A stretch of DNA of 45,445 bases from positions 1 to 45,445 of the forward strand of contig JAOAAY010000029.1 of NCBI GenBank assembly GCA_026418615.1, written 5' to 3'. The position numbers and the translations under genes are program-made. The stretch comes from Candidatus Sumerlaeaceae bacterium. GTDB taxonomy: Bacteria; Sumerlaeota; Sumerlaeia; Sumerlaeales; Sumerlaeaceae. Every line of letters begins with the position of its first letter. Positions within the stretch are counted from its first letter, which is position 1. A model generated the notes under the pieces. That model was not told the origin of the DNA and did no database searches. It saw nothing but the letters and a program-made list of their open reading frames with translations. Positions 36,441-45,250 of this stretch are shown in pieces.

Positions 36441-38182
36441 TGGCTGCCACTTTCGCAGGCTTGGGCTGGGGCCGTGCCGCAAGGCCCCGACCGGCGCGGC
36501 GAGATCCGCGCGAGCCGAAGGCAAATGCCGTTGAATCAGGGGCGCTCCCGGTGCAGCGCAGACGCGTGCCCGACAACATCCAGATGCCCGACGCTCCGGG
36601 CGCGTGGTCGCGGTGGTGGGTGTCAGCCGCCGCGGGGATCATTGCGCTGGCCGCTGCCCTTCGCTTTGGGACCTTGGGCCGGATCCCGGCCGGACTATAC
36701 TTTGACGAGGCCATGTATTGCCTTGATGCCCTCACTGTGGGTCGGGGCGGCCATTGGCCGGTGTTTTTTCCGGCCAACTTCGGCCGCGAACCTTTGTATA
36801 TCTATTCGCTGTCGGCTGCCTTCGCGCTGTTTGGTGCGGAAGTTCCGGTCGCGCGACTGGTCTCAGCGTTCTGGGGCACGCTGGCGGTGGCGGCACTTTT
36901 GCCGGTGGCGCGGCGTGCGGTCGGTCCGTGGTGGGCCCTGGCGGCGGTGTTTGTGATGGCGGTGTTCCGGTGGCCGCTGCACTTTAGTTGCACGATTTTC
37001 CGGGCTGTCATGCCGCCGCTGTTCATCCTGTTCTCGGTTTGGGCCTTCCTGCGTTGGCGTGAGCGGCGTCGGCCGCTCGATGCGGTCATGTGCGGGGCTG
37101 CGCTGGGCGGCGGTCTTTACACCTACACCTCTTTCCGGCTCGTACCCTTGATGTTTGCGGCCTGGGTTATTTATCAGTTTTTGCGCGGGCTGCTTGTGTG
37201 GCGACGCGATGCGTGCAGTTTGGCTGTCATCGTGCTCACGGCGGTGTTGGTCGCGGCACCGCTCGGGGTCCATTTCGTGCGTCACCCGGATGACCTGTCC
37301 AGCCGCACAGGTGAAATTTCCATGTTTTCGCATCACGGCGTGATGAAGCCGCCGGCGGAAATCCTGCGCGGCTTAGGCCGCAATGCGCGGGACATCGCGC
37401 TGATGTGGACCGTAAGGGGCGACCATGTGGGGCGCCACAACCTGCCGTATCGTCCCGTCTTCGACTGGCTGACGGGATTATTCTTTTACAGTGGTCTTGT
37501 CTGGTGCGTGTGGCGCGTCGGGCGCGAGGAGTCGGCGTTTTTGTGCCTGACTTGGATTTTGACCCTTGCCTGCGCCAGTCTGTTTTCGTTTGGCGCGCCC
37601 AATCTTCTGCGCATGCAGGGCATGACCCCTGCGGTGGCGCTGGTGTTGGTCATCGGTCTGCGTTGGGCGTGGGAGGTTAGCGCGCCGCTGGCCAGCCGCT
37701 CTCTTCGCACGGCTGCCGTGCTGGCGCTCCTTGTCTTTTTTGCAACCATGCAACTATTCGATTTTTTTGTGCGGTTTCCCAATCATCCGGCGGTCCGCCG
37801 CGAGTTTCTTGTCGAGATGTTCTACGCGCCTGCCATGGCCGCACGCGACATGGCGCCGGGGGTGGCCCAGTTTCGCGTGCCCGCCGAGTTGGCAGATCAT
37901 CCTACCTTCCGCTTCGTGACCCACGCTGCGCACAATATCGTCGCTTACGGCCCGTCCGACCCGGTGACCAGCGGTCCGCGCCCGTTGGGCATCTTGACGA
38001 CGCTTCGGGCGTCCGAACTCGCCTCGCCGGCTCAGCGGGCTGAGATCGCGGGGCTGGAGAAGATGCCGGGGGCGCGGCGCATGGCAACCCTGCCCGTGTC
38101 CGTCGAGGCGCCCGAGGGCAGTCCGGCGCGGTGGCTGCCGTGGGCAGAGATTTGGGTGCTCGATGAGCCAGGCGGCAAATGA
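36440..38182 (+). CDS. Membrane glycosyltransferase of GT-C fold (GT39/PMT-like)
   Basis: A 580-aa multipass protein with the GT-C signature: an acidic pair in the first periplasmic loop (GLYFDEAMYC, D89/E90), then FGREPLYIYSLSAAFALFG and about ten more hydrophobic segments. Enzymes of this fold use polyprenyl-phosphate sugars on the outer face of the inner membrane. A soluble C-terminal part (about 460-580) follows. The first 48 residues are arginine-rich and unlike the family, so a start at codon 49 is possible, but the one-base overlap with the previous stop (TGATG) supports 36440. It is coupled to the Wzy_C gene, which points to a joint role in glycan building or transfer. Confidence 0.86.
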   Translation: MAATFAGLGWGRAARPRPARRDPREPKANAVESGALPVQRRRVPDNIQMPDAPGAWSRWWVSAAAGIIALAAALRFGTLGRIPAGLYFDEAMYCLDALTVGRGGHWPVFFPANFGREPLYIYSLSAAFALFGAEVPVARLVSAFWGTLAVAALLPVARRAVGPWWALAAVFVMAVFRWPLHFSCTIFRAVMPPLFILFSVWAFLRWRERRRPLDAVMCGAALGGGLYTYTSFRLVPLMFAAWVIYQFLRGLLVWRRDACSLAVIVLTAVLVAAPLGVHFVRHPDDLSSRTGEISMFSHHGVMKPPAEILRGLGRNARDIALMWTVRGDHVGRHNLPYRPVFDWLTGLFFYSGLVWCVWRVGREESAFLCLTWILTLACASLFSFGAPNLLRMQGMTPAVALVLVIGLRWAWEVSAPLASRSLRTAAVLALLVFFATMQLFDFFVRFPNHPAVRREFLVEMFYAPAMAARDMAPGVAQFRVPAELADHPTFRFVTHAAHNIVAYGPSDPVTSGPRPLGILTTLRASELASPAQRAEIAGLEKMPGARRMATLPVSVEAPEGSPARWLPWAEIWVLDEPGGK

Positions 38183-38218
38183 AGGGCTCCTCTCGAGTGT
38201 TCCGTTGAGGCAGTGACC

Positions 38219-39382
38219 ATGCCCACGATCTACTTGGACAATTGCGCCACCACGCCTCTCGACCCCTCCGTGGCCGAGGTCATGGCGCGGGTAGCCTGTG
38301 AGTGTTTTGGCAATCCGTCCAGCATTCACACCGAGGGCCGCCGGGCGGCCAAAGTTCTCGCGGCGGCGCGTGCCTGCGTGGCCGAACGCCTTGGGGCGCG
38401 TCCGTCGGAGATCGTTTTCGCTTCGAGCGGCACCGAGGCAAATAATTTTGTGGTTTCCGCCGTCGTGCGCCGGCACCTCCGCCTGCGTGAGCCGGTGCAC
38501 ATCGTCACTTCGGCGACCGAACACGCGAGCGTGCAGAATCGCCTCGCTTGGGAGGTGCGCGAGCACCCGGAGGCGGTCGAGGTTACGACAGTGGGCGTGG
38601 ACGCACTGGGGCGGTTGCGGCTGGACGAATTGCGCGCCGCCATGCGGCCCGAGACGCGGCTGCTGACGATCCTGCATTGCAACAACGAGACGGGCACGGT
38701 GCAGGATCTCGACGCCTTGTTTGCGCTCAAGCACGCCCATCCGCGGGTGCTGCTGCACCTCGATGTGGTGCAGAGTTTTCTGAAGCAGCCGTTCGATGTG
38801 CGCACGATGCCAGTGGATTTTCTGACCGTCAGCGGCCACAAACTCCATGGGCCGAAGGGCATCGGGTTTGTCTATGTGCGCGACGGGGTCGAATGCGAGC
38901 CGCTGCTTGTGGGTGGCGCACAGGAAAAATACCGGCGGGCCGGCACGGAGGATGTGGCGGCCGCGGCGGGGCTTCAGCGCGCCATCGAGGCTATGCCCGA
39001 CCCGTCCGTGCTGCGCGAACATTGCCTCGCGCTCGAGCGGGCGTTTCTTGCGGAACTCGACGCCGCGGGTGCCCGATACGAGATCAACGGTCCTGCGGAC
39101 CACACGCGCCGAATGCCGGGCATCCTGAACCTCTCGTTTGCAGGCGTGCGCAACAAGGAGGATCTCCTCGTGGCCTGCGACTTGGAGGGGCTGATGCTTT
39201 CGAGCGCCAGCGCGTGCCATTCGGGCGTCGTGGCCGAGTCGCATGTGCTCAGGGCCATGGGACTGGCGCCGGAGCGTCTGGCCGGGGCCGTGCGGGTGGG
39301 GTTCAGTCGGATGCTCACCGGCGACGACGCGCGTCGGGGCGCGCGGATCCTCGCGGCATGTGCGCGCCGCGCCGCCGCGTGA
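38219..39382 (+). CDS. Cysteine desulfurase (NifS/IscS family)
   Basis: A 387-aa PLP enzyme that takes sulfur from cysteine for Fe-S clusters or thiolation. Landmarks are the opening YLDNCATTPLDP, GNPSSIHTEGRRA, FASSGTEANN, the catalytic H102 in SATEHASVQN, D182, the PLP lysine K208 in VSGHKLHGPKGIG, and C333 in SSASACHSG, the active-site cysteine loop. The short loop SASACHS resembles the NifS/IscS group. ATG at 38219 has GAGG eight bases upstream and is preferred over GTG at 38213. It has no IscU/SufU neighbour; the stand-alone Nfu_N gene is 11 kb away. It follows the GT-C gene by about 36 bp. Confidence 0.93.
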   Translation: MPTIYLDNCATTPLDPSVAEVMARVACECFGNPSSIHTEGRRAAKVLAAARACVAERLGARPSEIVFASSGTEANNFVVSAVVRRHLRLREPVHIVTSATEHASVQNRLAWEVREHPEAVEVTTVGVDALGRLRLDELRAAMRPETRLLTILHCNNETGTVQDLDALFALKHAHPRVLLHLDVVQSFLKQPFDVRTMPVDFLTVSGHKLHGPKGIGFVYVRDGVECEPLLVGGAQEKYRRAGTEDVAAAAGLQRAIEAMPDPSVLREHCLALERAFLAELDAAGARYEINGPADHTRRMPGILNLSFAGVRNKEDLLVACDLEGLMLSSASACHSGVVAESHVLRAMGLAPERLAGAVRVGFSRMLTGDDARRGARILAACARRAAA

Positions 39383-39484
39383 GGGACATGGCATGTCGGC
39401 CCGGGCCGTTCAGGCCCATTTCTGTCCGGGGTCGCGATTCGCTGCTTGCCACGGACGCACGGCTCAGCGTGTGATCGTTGTGCT

Positions 39485-40153
39485 ATGACGCCCGGCGGCC
39501 TTGAAAAACTTTGGAAAAAGTCCCGCGGAAAAATCCCGCACCTGACGGCGGACGGGCTCGGTCGTCTCGTCTCGCTGGCCCGGGCCCATACGCCCGAGGT
39601 GCCAGCCCGATTCTGGGGCCTATTCGACTCGCGCCATACCGTGCGGGGCCTCGAGGTCTTGCATTGCTTCAACTTTGGCAACACGAGCGTGAAGTTCCCG
39701 TGGGAGGCCGATGCGCTCAACTTTGGCCACCGCACCCCCCTCCTCATCACCCAGTCTGGCACGATCAAACCCAAGAAGTCGTATCGCTCGATCTTACACA
39801 CGCTCGAAATCCCTTTCCTCGTGTTTGGGATCGAGGGGTCCACGCTGGCGGCTGAGCGGTTGCAATCGGGTTGTGTCCTTGTGGCGCGGGGCGAGGGCAA
39901 GATGGTCCGCCACCGGGACTTAGTGTTTCCCGTGGGTGTGGAGCCGCCAGCGGAGGCTGTCCTGTATTATTTTTTGCTGCGGCGCCTGACCGTGCGGCTG
40001 GAGTCTCTGGCGCCTGTGCCCTGCCCGTGTTGCGGGGGCGAAATGCTCACCCGCGCCCGCGTTCACCTGCCCGACCCCATGCTGCTGGAGCCCGGCTGGC
40101 TGGTTCTCATGCTGGAAAAAGACCGGTGGATGTGGGCCGTCGTCGCCGCATAG
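39485..40153 (+). CDS. Conserved-looking protein of unknown function with CPCC motif
   Basis: A 222-aa soluble product I do not recognise. It has a basic N-terminus (LEKLWKKSRGKIPHLTADG), a middle part with VLHCFNFGNTSVKFPWEADA and TPLLITQSGTIKPKKSYRS, and a C-terminal cluster PCPCCGGEM that could bind metal or form a redox pair. No signal or membrane helix is seen. ATG at 39485 opens the well-behaved frame, though no strong Shine-Dalgarno sequence is visible; a GTG/ATG farther upstream overlaps the previous intergenic part. It lies about 100 bp after the cysteine desulfurase and may be a sulfur-related partner; that is inference from position and cysteine content only. Confidence 0.7.
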   Translation: MTPGGLEKLWKKSRGKIPHLTADGLGRLVSLARAHTPEVPARFWGLFDSRHTVRGLEVLHCFNFGNTSVKFPWEADALNFGHRTPLLITQSGTIKPKKSYRSILHTLEIPFLVFGIEGSTLAAERLQSGCVLVARGEGKMVRHRDLVFPVGVEPPAEAVLYYFLLRRLTVRLESLAPVPCPCCGGEMLTRARVHLPDPMLLEPGWLVLMLEKDRWMWAVVAA

Positions 40154-40163
40154 GCTATGCGGC
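40145..40163. repeat. Perfect 9-bp inverted repeat around a stop codon
   Basis: GCCGCATAG and CTATGCGGC flank a single central G (40154). The left arm ends in the TAG stop of the CPCC protein gene. There is no T-run, so it is not a standard terminator. It could be a protein-binding site or a weak 3' stem. Confidence 0.55.
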
Positions 40164-40421
40164 TCCTTGCAGGGCATGTCACGGTCCGGCATAGGCTCTC
40201 TTAAGGAACCGGTGATGCGGCCTCCGTGCTCCCGAGCGGCCAACGGGTTTCGGTGACCGCTGAGTTTCGCATGTTGCTTGTCAGGAGCCCGACTTTTCCC
40301 GCCGAATTTGCCGGCGGCGTTCACCCCCACAATTTCATTGCCTTGCGTTTGCGCCGCTGGCCTATATGGCAGCCACTTCCTCGCTAAAACACGCGAATCA
40401 CGAAACATGAGGGGATAACCC

Positions 40422-43400
40422 ATGGAATCTCCCTGCCTGCGTGGCACGAGTCTGCCCATGATTACCGCGCGCGTAGCGGCCGCCGTTTTGGCTTTGGCAT
40501 TCGCGCTGCCAGCGGTCGCGCAAAGGCCAAATCCGGCCGCCGCGAAGGTCGCGGAGTACTCGGCCGACCCGAATGCGACGAAAATCAGCCTCAGTCTGCT
40601 GGAGATCGCCGACGGCGTGAAGAAGCGCAAGTTTACCCTCAGGAACGCGCCCGGCAACGATATGCTCCAGTACACTCCTAAAGGCGACGGCCTGCTCGTG
40701 GATGTGATCTGCACGCGGTTGAATGGCCAGGTGCTCAAGAAGTTTGCCTTGCCGAATACGCGGGTTCGCGATGTCAGCGAGAAGGACCGCTGGGTGGTGG
40801 TTGAGGTATATGACCTCGATGATCTGAACGCGCTGGCGGCCATCCCGGAGGTTGGGATGATCAAGCCGCAATACAAACCGTTGCTGCAGAGCGTTGGAGT
40901 GGCCGACAGCCGTGCGGACCGGGCGTTGGGCACTGCCGGTGCGATCGGTATCACGGGTGCAGGGGTTCAGGTCGGTATTTTGTCCGACAGTTTTGCGCGC
41001 ACGGACCTCGTGCGCGATGCCGACACCCAGCCTGCGCCCGGCCTTGCCGGCACGCTGACAGGTGCCCGCAACCAAGATTCGGGCGACCTGCCCGCGCAGG
41101 TGCAGATTTTGCGCGATGACTGGGCGGGCAGGGACGAAGGCGCCGCCATGGCGGAACTGGTGCACGACATTGCTCCGGGTGCGGCCATTTCCTTCCATAC
41201 GGCCATTGGCGGACAGCCTGTTTTTGCCGACGGCATCGGGCGCCTGCGTTCGAATGGTGCGCGGATCATAGTGGACGATGTCGTGTATTTTGAAGAGCCG
41301 TTTTATCAGGACGGCGTTGTGGCGCGGGCGGCGACCTCCGCCGTCAATGCTGGCGTCGCTTACTTTTCTGCTATCGGCAACTTCGGCGACGCAGGTCTGC
41401 GTCAGGTCTACCGAGATGTCAATCCCTCCCAAGACGAAACAGTACGCGTCCCCACAGGCAAGGATTTACATGACTGGGGCGGCGGCAATGCTTTTCTTCC
41501 CATCTATTTGCCTCAAGGAGGCAATTTTCAGGTTGTCATGCAATGGAACCAGCCTTTCTGGAGCGTCAATCCGACCTCCACACCGAGGGATACGGCTGGC
41601 TCGCAATTGGACTTTGACCTGTATTTGACTGCCTCGCCGCTTAACAATGCTTTGGCAGCGCCGCTCGCTTCCAGCCGTAACGCCCAGGGAACCGTTGGCG
41701 TGCCGTTGGGCGATGCGTTCGAGACCCTTTCGTATACCGCTCCCACGACACAGACGGTCTTCCTTTGTGTGGATCACTATCAGGGCTACAAGAATAGCAT
41801 CCCGCAAAGCAGAAGCGTGCCGGTCGAGTTCCGCATGGTCTTTGTCCGCTTGGGCAACGGAGTATCTGTCCAAGGCATGCCATCTTCGCCGCCCGCTCCG
41901 ACCATCTTCGGCCATGCGCTGGCCTCCGGTGTGGTCTCGGTGGGTGCTGTTCCGTGGTGGGAGTCGCCGTTCTTCCGCCCAGATCTCGGACCTACACAGT
42001 TTATTGATCCCGAGCCGTTCTCGTCGCGCGGTGGAAATGTGCCGGTGCCCTTCGACTCTTCTGGCCGACTCAAAAGCAGCGCTCAGCGCACCGTGTATGC
42101 GCCGACGCTGGCGGGCGTGGATGCCAATAGCACCACCTTCTTCCCGAGTGACTGGGCCACGGTGGGCTCGGCTCCCGATGATACATTGCCGCCTGCCGTT
42201 AAGGACCCGTCGGTGGATCCGGTCAATCCCGAGCCGGACAATTTCCCGAACTTCTTCGGCACCTCCGCCGCCGCACCTAATGTGGCGGCTGTGGCGGCCT
42301 TGCTTAAGTCACAGGATAAGACGCGCACTCCCGCTCAGATTCGGGAGCGACTGACCGGCACGGCCGTGGATGTGACAGGTTTACGGGCTGCCGTCGGCCG
42401 TGACGATGTGACGGGTTTCGGCCTTGTCAACGGCGAGATCGCTCTCGTTGGCGATTCACGCCCCAACATTACCTTCTTCCGTGCCCAAGGCTGGGGTGGG
42501 TCCGTTGTGATCAACCAGACCCCCGGATCCCTCTCGGACGCTGTCACGCTGGTGGAAACGGCGCCGATTTATGTTAATTTCGGCATCACAAACAAAGGCG
42601 TTACGCCGGTGACAACGACTTTCCAGACGCAGATTTTCGTGGATGCCAACCCTGTGCCAGTGGCATCCATCCCCACATCAAGTCTTGCGACGAACGGCGT
42701 TTTCACGCAGCAGAACATCAACATTGGTACGCTGCCTGCGGGGCAGCATACGATCAGGGTCGTGACAAACGCCACGGGCGTGGTTAACGAATCAAACGAG
42801 ACGGACAATGAGGTTGTGCGTCAAATCACGGTTTTGGACAATCGTCCCAATCTGACATTTGCACCTGCGAGCGGCTGGCCGCAGGCGCTACTGGTCAATC
42901 AGACGCCCGGTCTCTTGTCTGACGCGGCGCAGTTCAGCGCAAACCGCAACACTTATGTGAATTACAGCGTCATCAATAATGGACTTAGTCCGTTCGTTGG
43001 GCCGTTCAGCACAGCCATCTTCCTCGATGGTGTTTTCGTTTCGGCAACGCCTAAACCGGACGGGCTGGGTATGAACGCGTTTTGGACGCAGCAGAACATT
43101 GACCTTGGGCTGCTCGCTCCCGGACCGCATCAAATTCGGATCGTGACCGACTATCTCGGCGCCCCCAATAATGAAGGCAGTGAACTGGACAACGAGATTG
43201 TCAAAAATATCACGGTGGCGAGCCCGCCGCCGAATGATAATTTGTCCAGCCTGATTACGCTGTCCTGCCCGTACGCGAATGTGACCGGCACGAATTTGTC
43301 GGCCACCAAGCAGCCCGGCGAGCCGTTCCACGCCGGCAATCGCGGTGGCGCCTCGGTTTGGTACCGGATCATCACGCCGGCTGTCCCATCGGGCCGGCCG

Positions 43401-45065
43401 TTGCGTCTAGAAATCGACACCGTGGGAAGCGATTTCAATACCCTGCTGGCTGTGTACTCAGACATTGACCCGCCCTTCGGCGGCTTCGGTGGCTTGGAGT
43501 TCGTAGCGGCCAATGATGACATCGTGCCGGGCAGCAACACGGCCAGCAAGGTTGCGTTCGAGGCCCGGACCACCGCGCCGACGGCCTATTACATTGTGGT
43601 GGACGGGTACAACGGCGCCGAGGGGAATTTCGTACTGCGGTTCAACCTGGCCGTTCCAAATGACAATTTCGCTAACCGGGCGACTCTGCCGGGGAATGCG
43701 GGAACAGTCAGTGGCATCAACCTGTGTGCCTCCAAAGAGTTAGGAGAGCCGAACCATGCGGGGTCGCCGGGCGGTAAGTCGCTTTGGTGGCGCTGGGTGG
43801 CTCCTTCGAGTGGCATGGCCCAGTTCTCGACTGCCGGCAGCCGGTTTGATACGACGCTGGCGGCCTATGTGGGCAATGCTGTCACGGCGCTGACATTGGT
43901 GGCGCAAAATGATGATTCGGGACCCGGTAGTTTGACTAGCGTAATTTCTTTCCCCGTCACGGCGGGCGTGGAATATAACATTGCCGTAGATGGCTTTGGA
44001 CCTTCTGATGTTGGAAACCTTGTGCTCAGTTGGTCGTCAGGTGGTGCCAATGACTTCTTTGGCGCGCCAACCGTGCTGCCGTTCTCATGCGAAGGGACCG
44101 TGCAGTCCTCGAACCTGAACGCAACGCAGGAACCCGACGAGCCGGCGCTACCCCTTGCAGGCAATCCCGGCGGAAAATCGATTTGGTTCCAATGGGTATC
44201 CCCGGAACTTGGCATAGGTCCATACCCTGTGACCTTTGACACGGTTGGTAGCAGTTTTGACACGATCATGGGTGTGTACAGGGGCTTTTCGATTGATTCG
44301 TTAACGCTGGAGTCGTTTAATAACGACATCAACCCCGCTCGCAATCCCGGGATGAAAACGAGCCGGGTGACCTTTATTGCGGCACCGAACACTGCGTACG
44401 CTATTCTCGTGGACGGTGCAGGCATTCCAGCGCAGTCAGGTTCCGTCACCTTAAACTGGTCGTTGGGAACGCCGCCGCTGAACGACTTCTTGTCTGGCCC
44501 CATCTTCTTCCCATCCATTGACGAGGCCAACCGGCTTGGTGATCCGGGAACGACGAGTGTGATTTCCCTCACCTCGACGCGTGCCGCGTCCATCGAACCC
44601 GGCGAACCGAATCATGCTTTGCAGCCGGGCAAGCGGTCAACTTGGTTCCGCATTCTGAACGAGGAAAATGAGTTGGTAGTCAATAAGACACGCCTGATTA
44701 CCGTCGAGGCCACAGCATTTACGACGACAACATCCGGTTGCCCGCCCTCTGCACCCTTCGACACTTTGATTGGCGTTTATGTTGGGCCAGACGGTGCCAC
44801 AAGTTTTGGCCAGTTGTCCCCACTAGCCTTCAATGACGACCGAGTCCCGGGTGTGAACACGAACAGCCGTGTGATTTTTGTGGCTCCACCCACGCAACAG
44901 GCCTATTACATTGCTGTTGATGGCAAAAACGGATCGTCGGGTAATTACACCTTGTACATCGAGTCTCGACCCGCGCCTGCAACACTCAAGAAACGCGTTG
45001 GCCAGATCACAGAGGAGGAACTGCAAGCGGCCTTGGAGTTGGAGGCTTCAGATCAAGGCAAGTGA
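40422..45065 (+). CDS. Large secreted subtilase-like (S8) protein with CARDB and PPC-like repeats
   Basis: A 1547-aa protein with signal peptide (about 14-33, AVA before Q34). A subtilase domain spans about 165-675: Asp D189 in VGILSDSF, oxyanion-type N320 in SAIGNFG and Ser S615 in FFGTSAAAPNVAAVAAL. The segment where HGT normally stands reads DEGAAMAELVHDIAPGA, putting E239 at the catalytic-His position. A beta-rich insertion lies at about 340-480. Two CARDB-type domains follow (about 680-805 and 808-932). Four PPC-like repeats follow (937-1078, 1079-1208, 1209-1349, 1352-1514), then a charged tail. There is no PEP-CTERM or visible sorting motif. AGGGG lies eight bases before the ATG. About 270 bases precede it, with no gene and no clear promoter found. 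Probably an extracellular peptidase or adhesin; activity is uncertain. Confidence 0.9.
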   Translation: MESPCLRGTSLPMITARVAAAVLALAFALPAVAQRPNPAAAKVAEYSADPNATKISLSLLEIADGVKKRKFTLRNAPGNDMLQYTPKGDGLLVDVICTRLNGQVLKKFALPNTRVRDVSEKDRWVVVEVYDLDDLNALAAIPEVGMIKPQYKPLLQSVGVADSRADRALGTAGAIGITGAGVQVGILSDSFARTDLVRDADTQPAPGLAGTLTGARNQDSGDLPAQVQILRDDWAGRDEGAAMAELVHDIAPGAAISFHTAIGGQPVFADGIGRLRSNGARIIVDDVVYFEEPFYQDGVVARAATSAVNAGVAYFSAIGNFGDAGLRQVYRDVNPSQDETVRVPTGKDLHDWGGGNAFLPIYLPQGGNFQVVMQWNQPFWSVNPTSTPRDTAGSQLDFDLYLTASPLNNALAAPLASSRNAQGTVGVPLGDAFETLSYTAPTTQTVFLCVDHYQGYKNSIPQSRSVPVEFRMVFVRLGNGVSVQGMPSSPPAPTIFGHALASGVVSVGAVPWWESPFFRPDLGPTQFIDPEPFSSRGGNVPVPFDSSGRLKSSAQRTVYAPTLAGVDANSTTFFPSDWATVGSAPDDTLPPAVKDPSVDPVNPEPDNFPNFFGTSAAAPNVAAVAALLKSQDKTRTPAQIRERLTGTAVDVTGLRAAVGRDDVTGFGLVNGEIALVGDSRPNITFFRAQGWGGSVVINQTPGSLSDAVTLVETAPIYVNFGITNKGVTPVTTTFQTQIFVDANPVPVASIPTSSLATNGVFTQQNINIGTLPAGQHTIRVVTNATGVVNESNETDNEVVRQITVLDNRPNLTFAPASGWPQALLVNQTPGLLSDAAQFSANRNTYVNYSVINNGLSPFVGPFSTAIFLDGVFVSATPKPDGLGMNAFWTQQNIDLGLLAPGPHQIRIVTDYLGAPNNEGSELDNEIVKNITVASPPPNDNLSSLITLSCPYANVTGTNLSATKQPGEPFHAGNRGGASVWYRIITPAVPSGRPLRLEIDTVGSDFNTLLAVYSDIDPPFGGFGGLEFVAANDDIVPGSNTASKVAFEARTTAPTAYYIVVDGYNGAEGNFVLRFNLAVPNDNFANRATLPGNAGTVSGINLCASKELGEPNHAGSPGGKSLWWRWVAPSSGMAQFSTAGSRFDTTLAAYVGNAVTALTLVAQNDDSGPGSLTSVISFPVTAGVEYNIAVDGFGPSDVGNLVLSWSSGGANDFFGAPTVLPFSCEGTVQSSNLNATQEPDEPALPLAGNPGGKSIWFQWVSPELGIGPYPVTFDTVGSSFDTIMGVYRGFSIDSLTLESFNNDINPARNPGMKTSRVTFIAAPNTAYAILVDGAGIPAQSGSVTLNWSLGTPPLNDFLSGPIFFPSIDEANRLGDPGTTSVISLTSTRAASIEPGEPNHALQPGKRSTWFRILNEENELVVNKTRLITVEATAFTTTTSGCPPSAPFDTLIGVYVGPDGATSFGQLSPLAFNDDRVPGVNTNSRVIFVAPPTQQAYYIAVDGKNGSSGNYTLYIESRPAPATLKKRVGQITEEELQAALELEASDQGK
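43230..44963 (+). repeat. Four PPC-like protein repeats inside the S8 protein
   Basis: Each unit (about 130-160 codons) follows one pattern: P-x-N-D-x-(L/F) opening, A-(S/T)-x-(E/Q)-P-x-E-P, a G-x-(S/R)-x-W-(F/W/Y) segment, a (S/P)-x-F-(D/N)-T-x-(L/M)-x-(A/V)-Y strand, a N-(D/N)-D turn and an A/I-(V/L)-V-D-G end. DNA repeats are strongly diverged, so the duplication is old. Similar units occur in secreted proteins of PVC-like bacteria. Confidence 0.8.
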
Positions 45066-45205
45066 CGGAGGGGAGAGGATGTTCGAACCGCTCTTTGGTC
45101 AAAGTGCTTAGGAAACATCCCCTTTGAGTGGTGCTGACATGACCTCTCACGATTCCTTCGTATAACCTGTGGTTCATGCTCATGGGTAGACGCAAGACGA
45201 GAGGA

Positions 45206-45250
45206 AAGGCTCCGCGCCGCAAAGGCGCGGAGCCTTGATTGTTTTTGCTG
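45206..45250 (+). terminator. Strong intrinsic terminator after the S8 gene
   Basis: A perfect 13-pair stem (45206-45218 with 45224-45236), GCAAA loop and a T-rich tract to about 45246. It lies about 140 bp past the stop codon, so either the mRNA has a long 3' tail or a short unseen transcript ends here. Confidence 0.88.

Noticed and set aside
37754-39394. 546-codon minus-strand frame opposite the cysteine desulfurase
   Set aside because: The plus strand encodes an intact PLP enzyme with all active-site residues; the opposite frame is low-complexity.
40154-40421. Possible riboswitch or promoter upstream of the S8 gene
   Set aside because: I compared it by eye with c-di-GMP-type landmarks and looked for -35/-10 boxes. 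TTGCCT and CTATAT occur 18 bases apart, but this is too weak to call.
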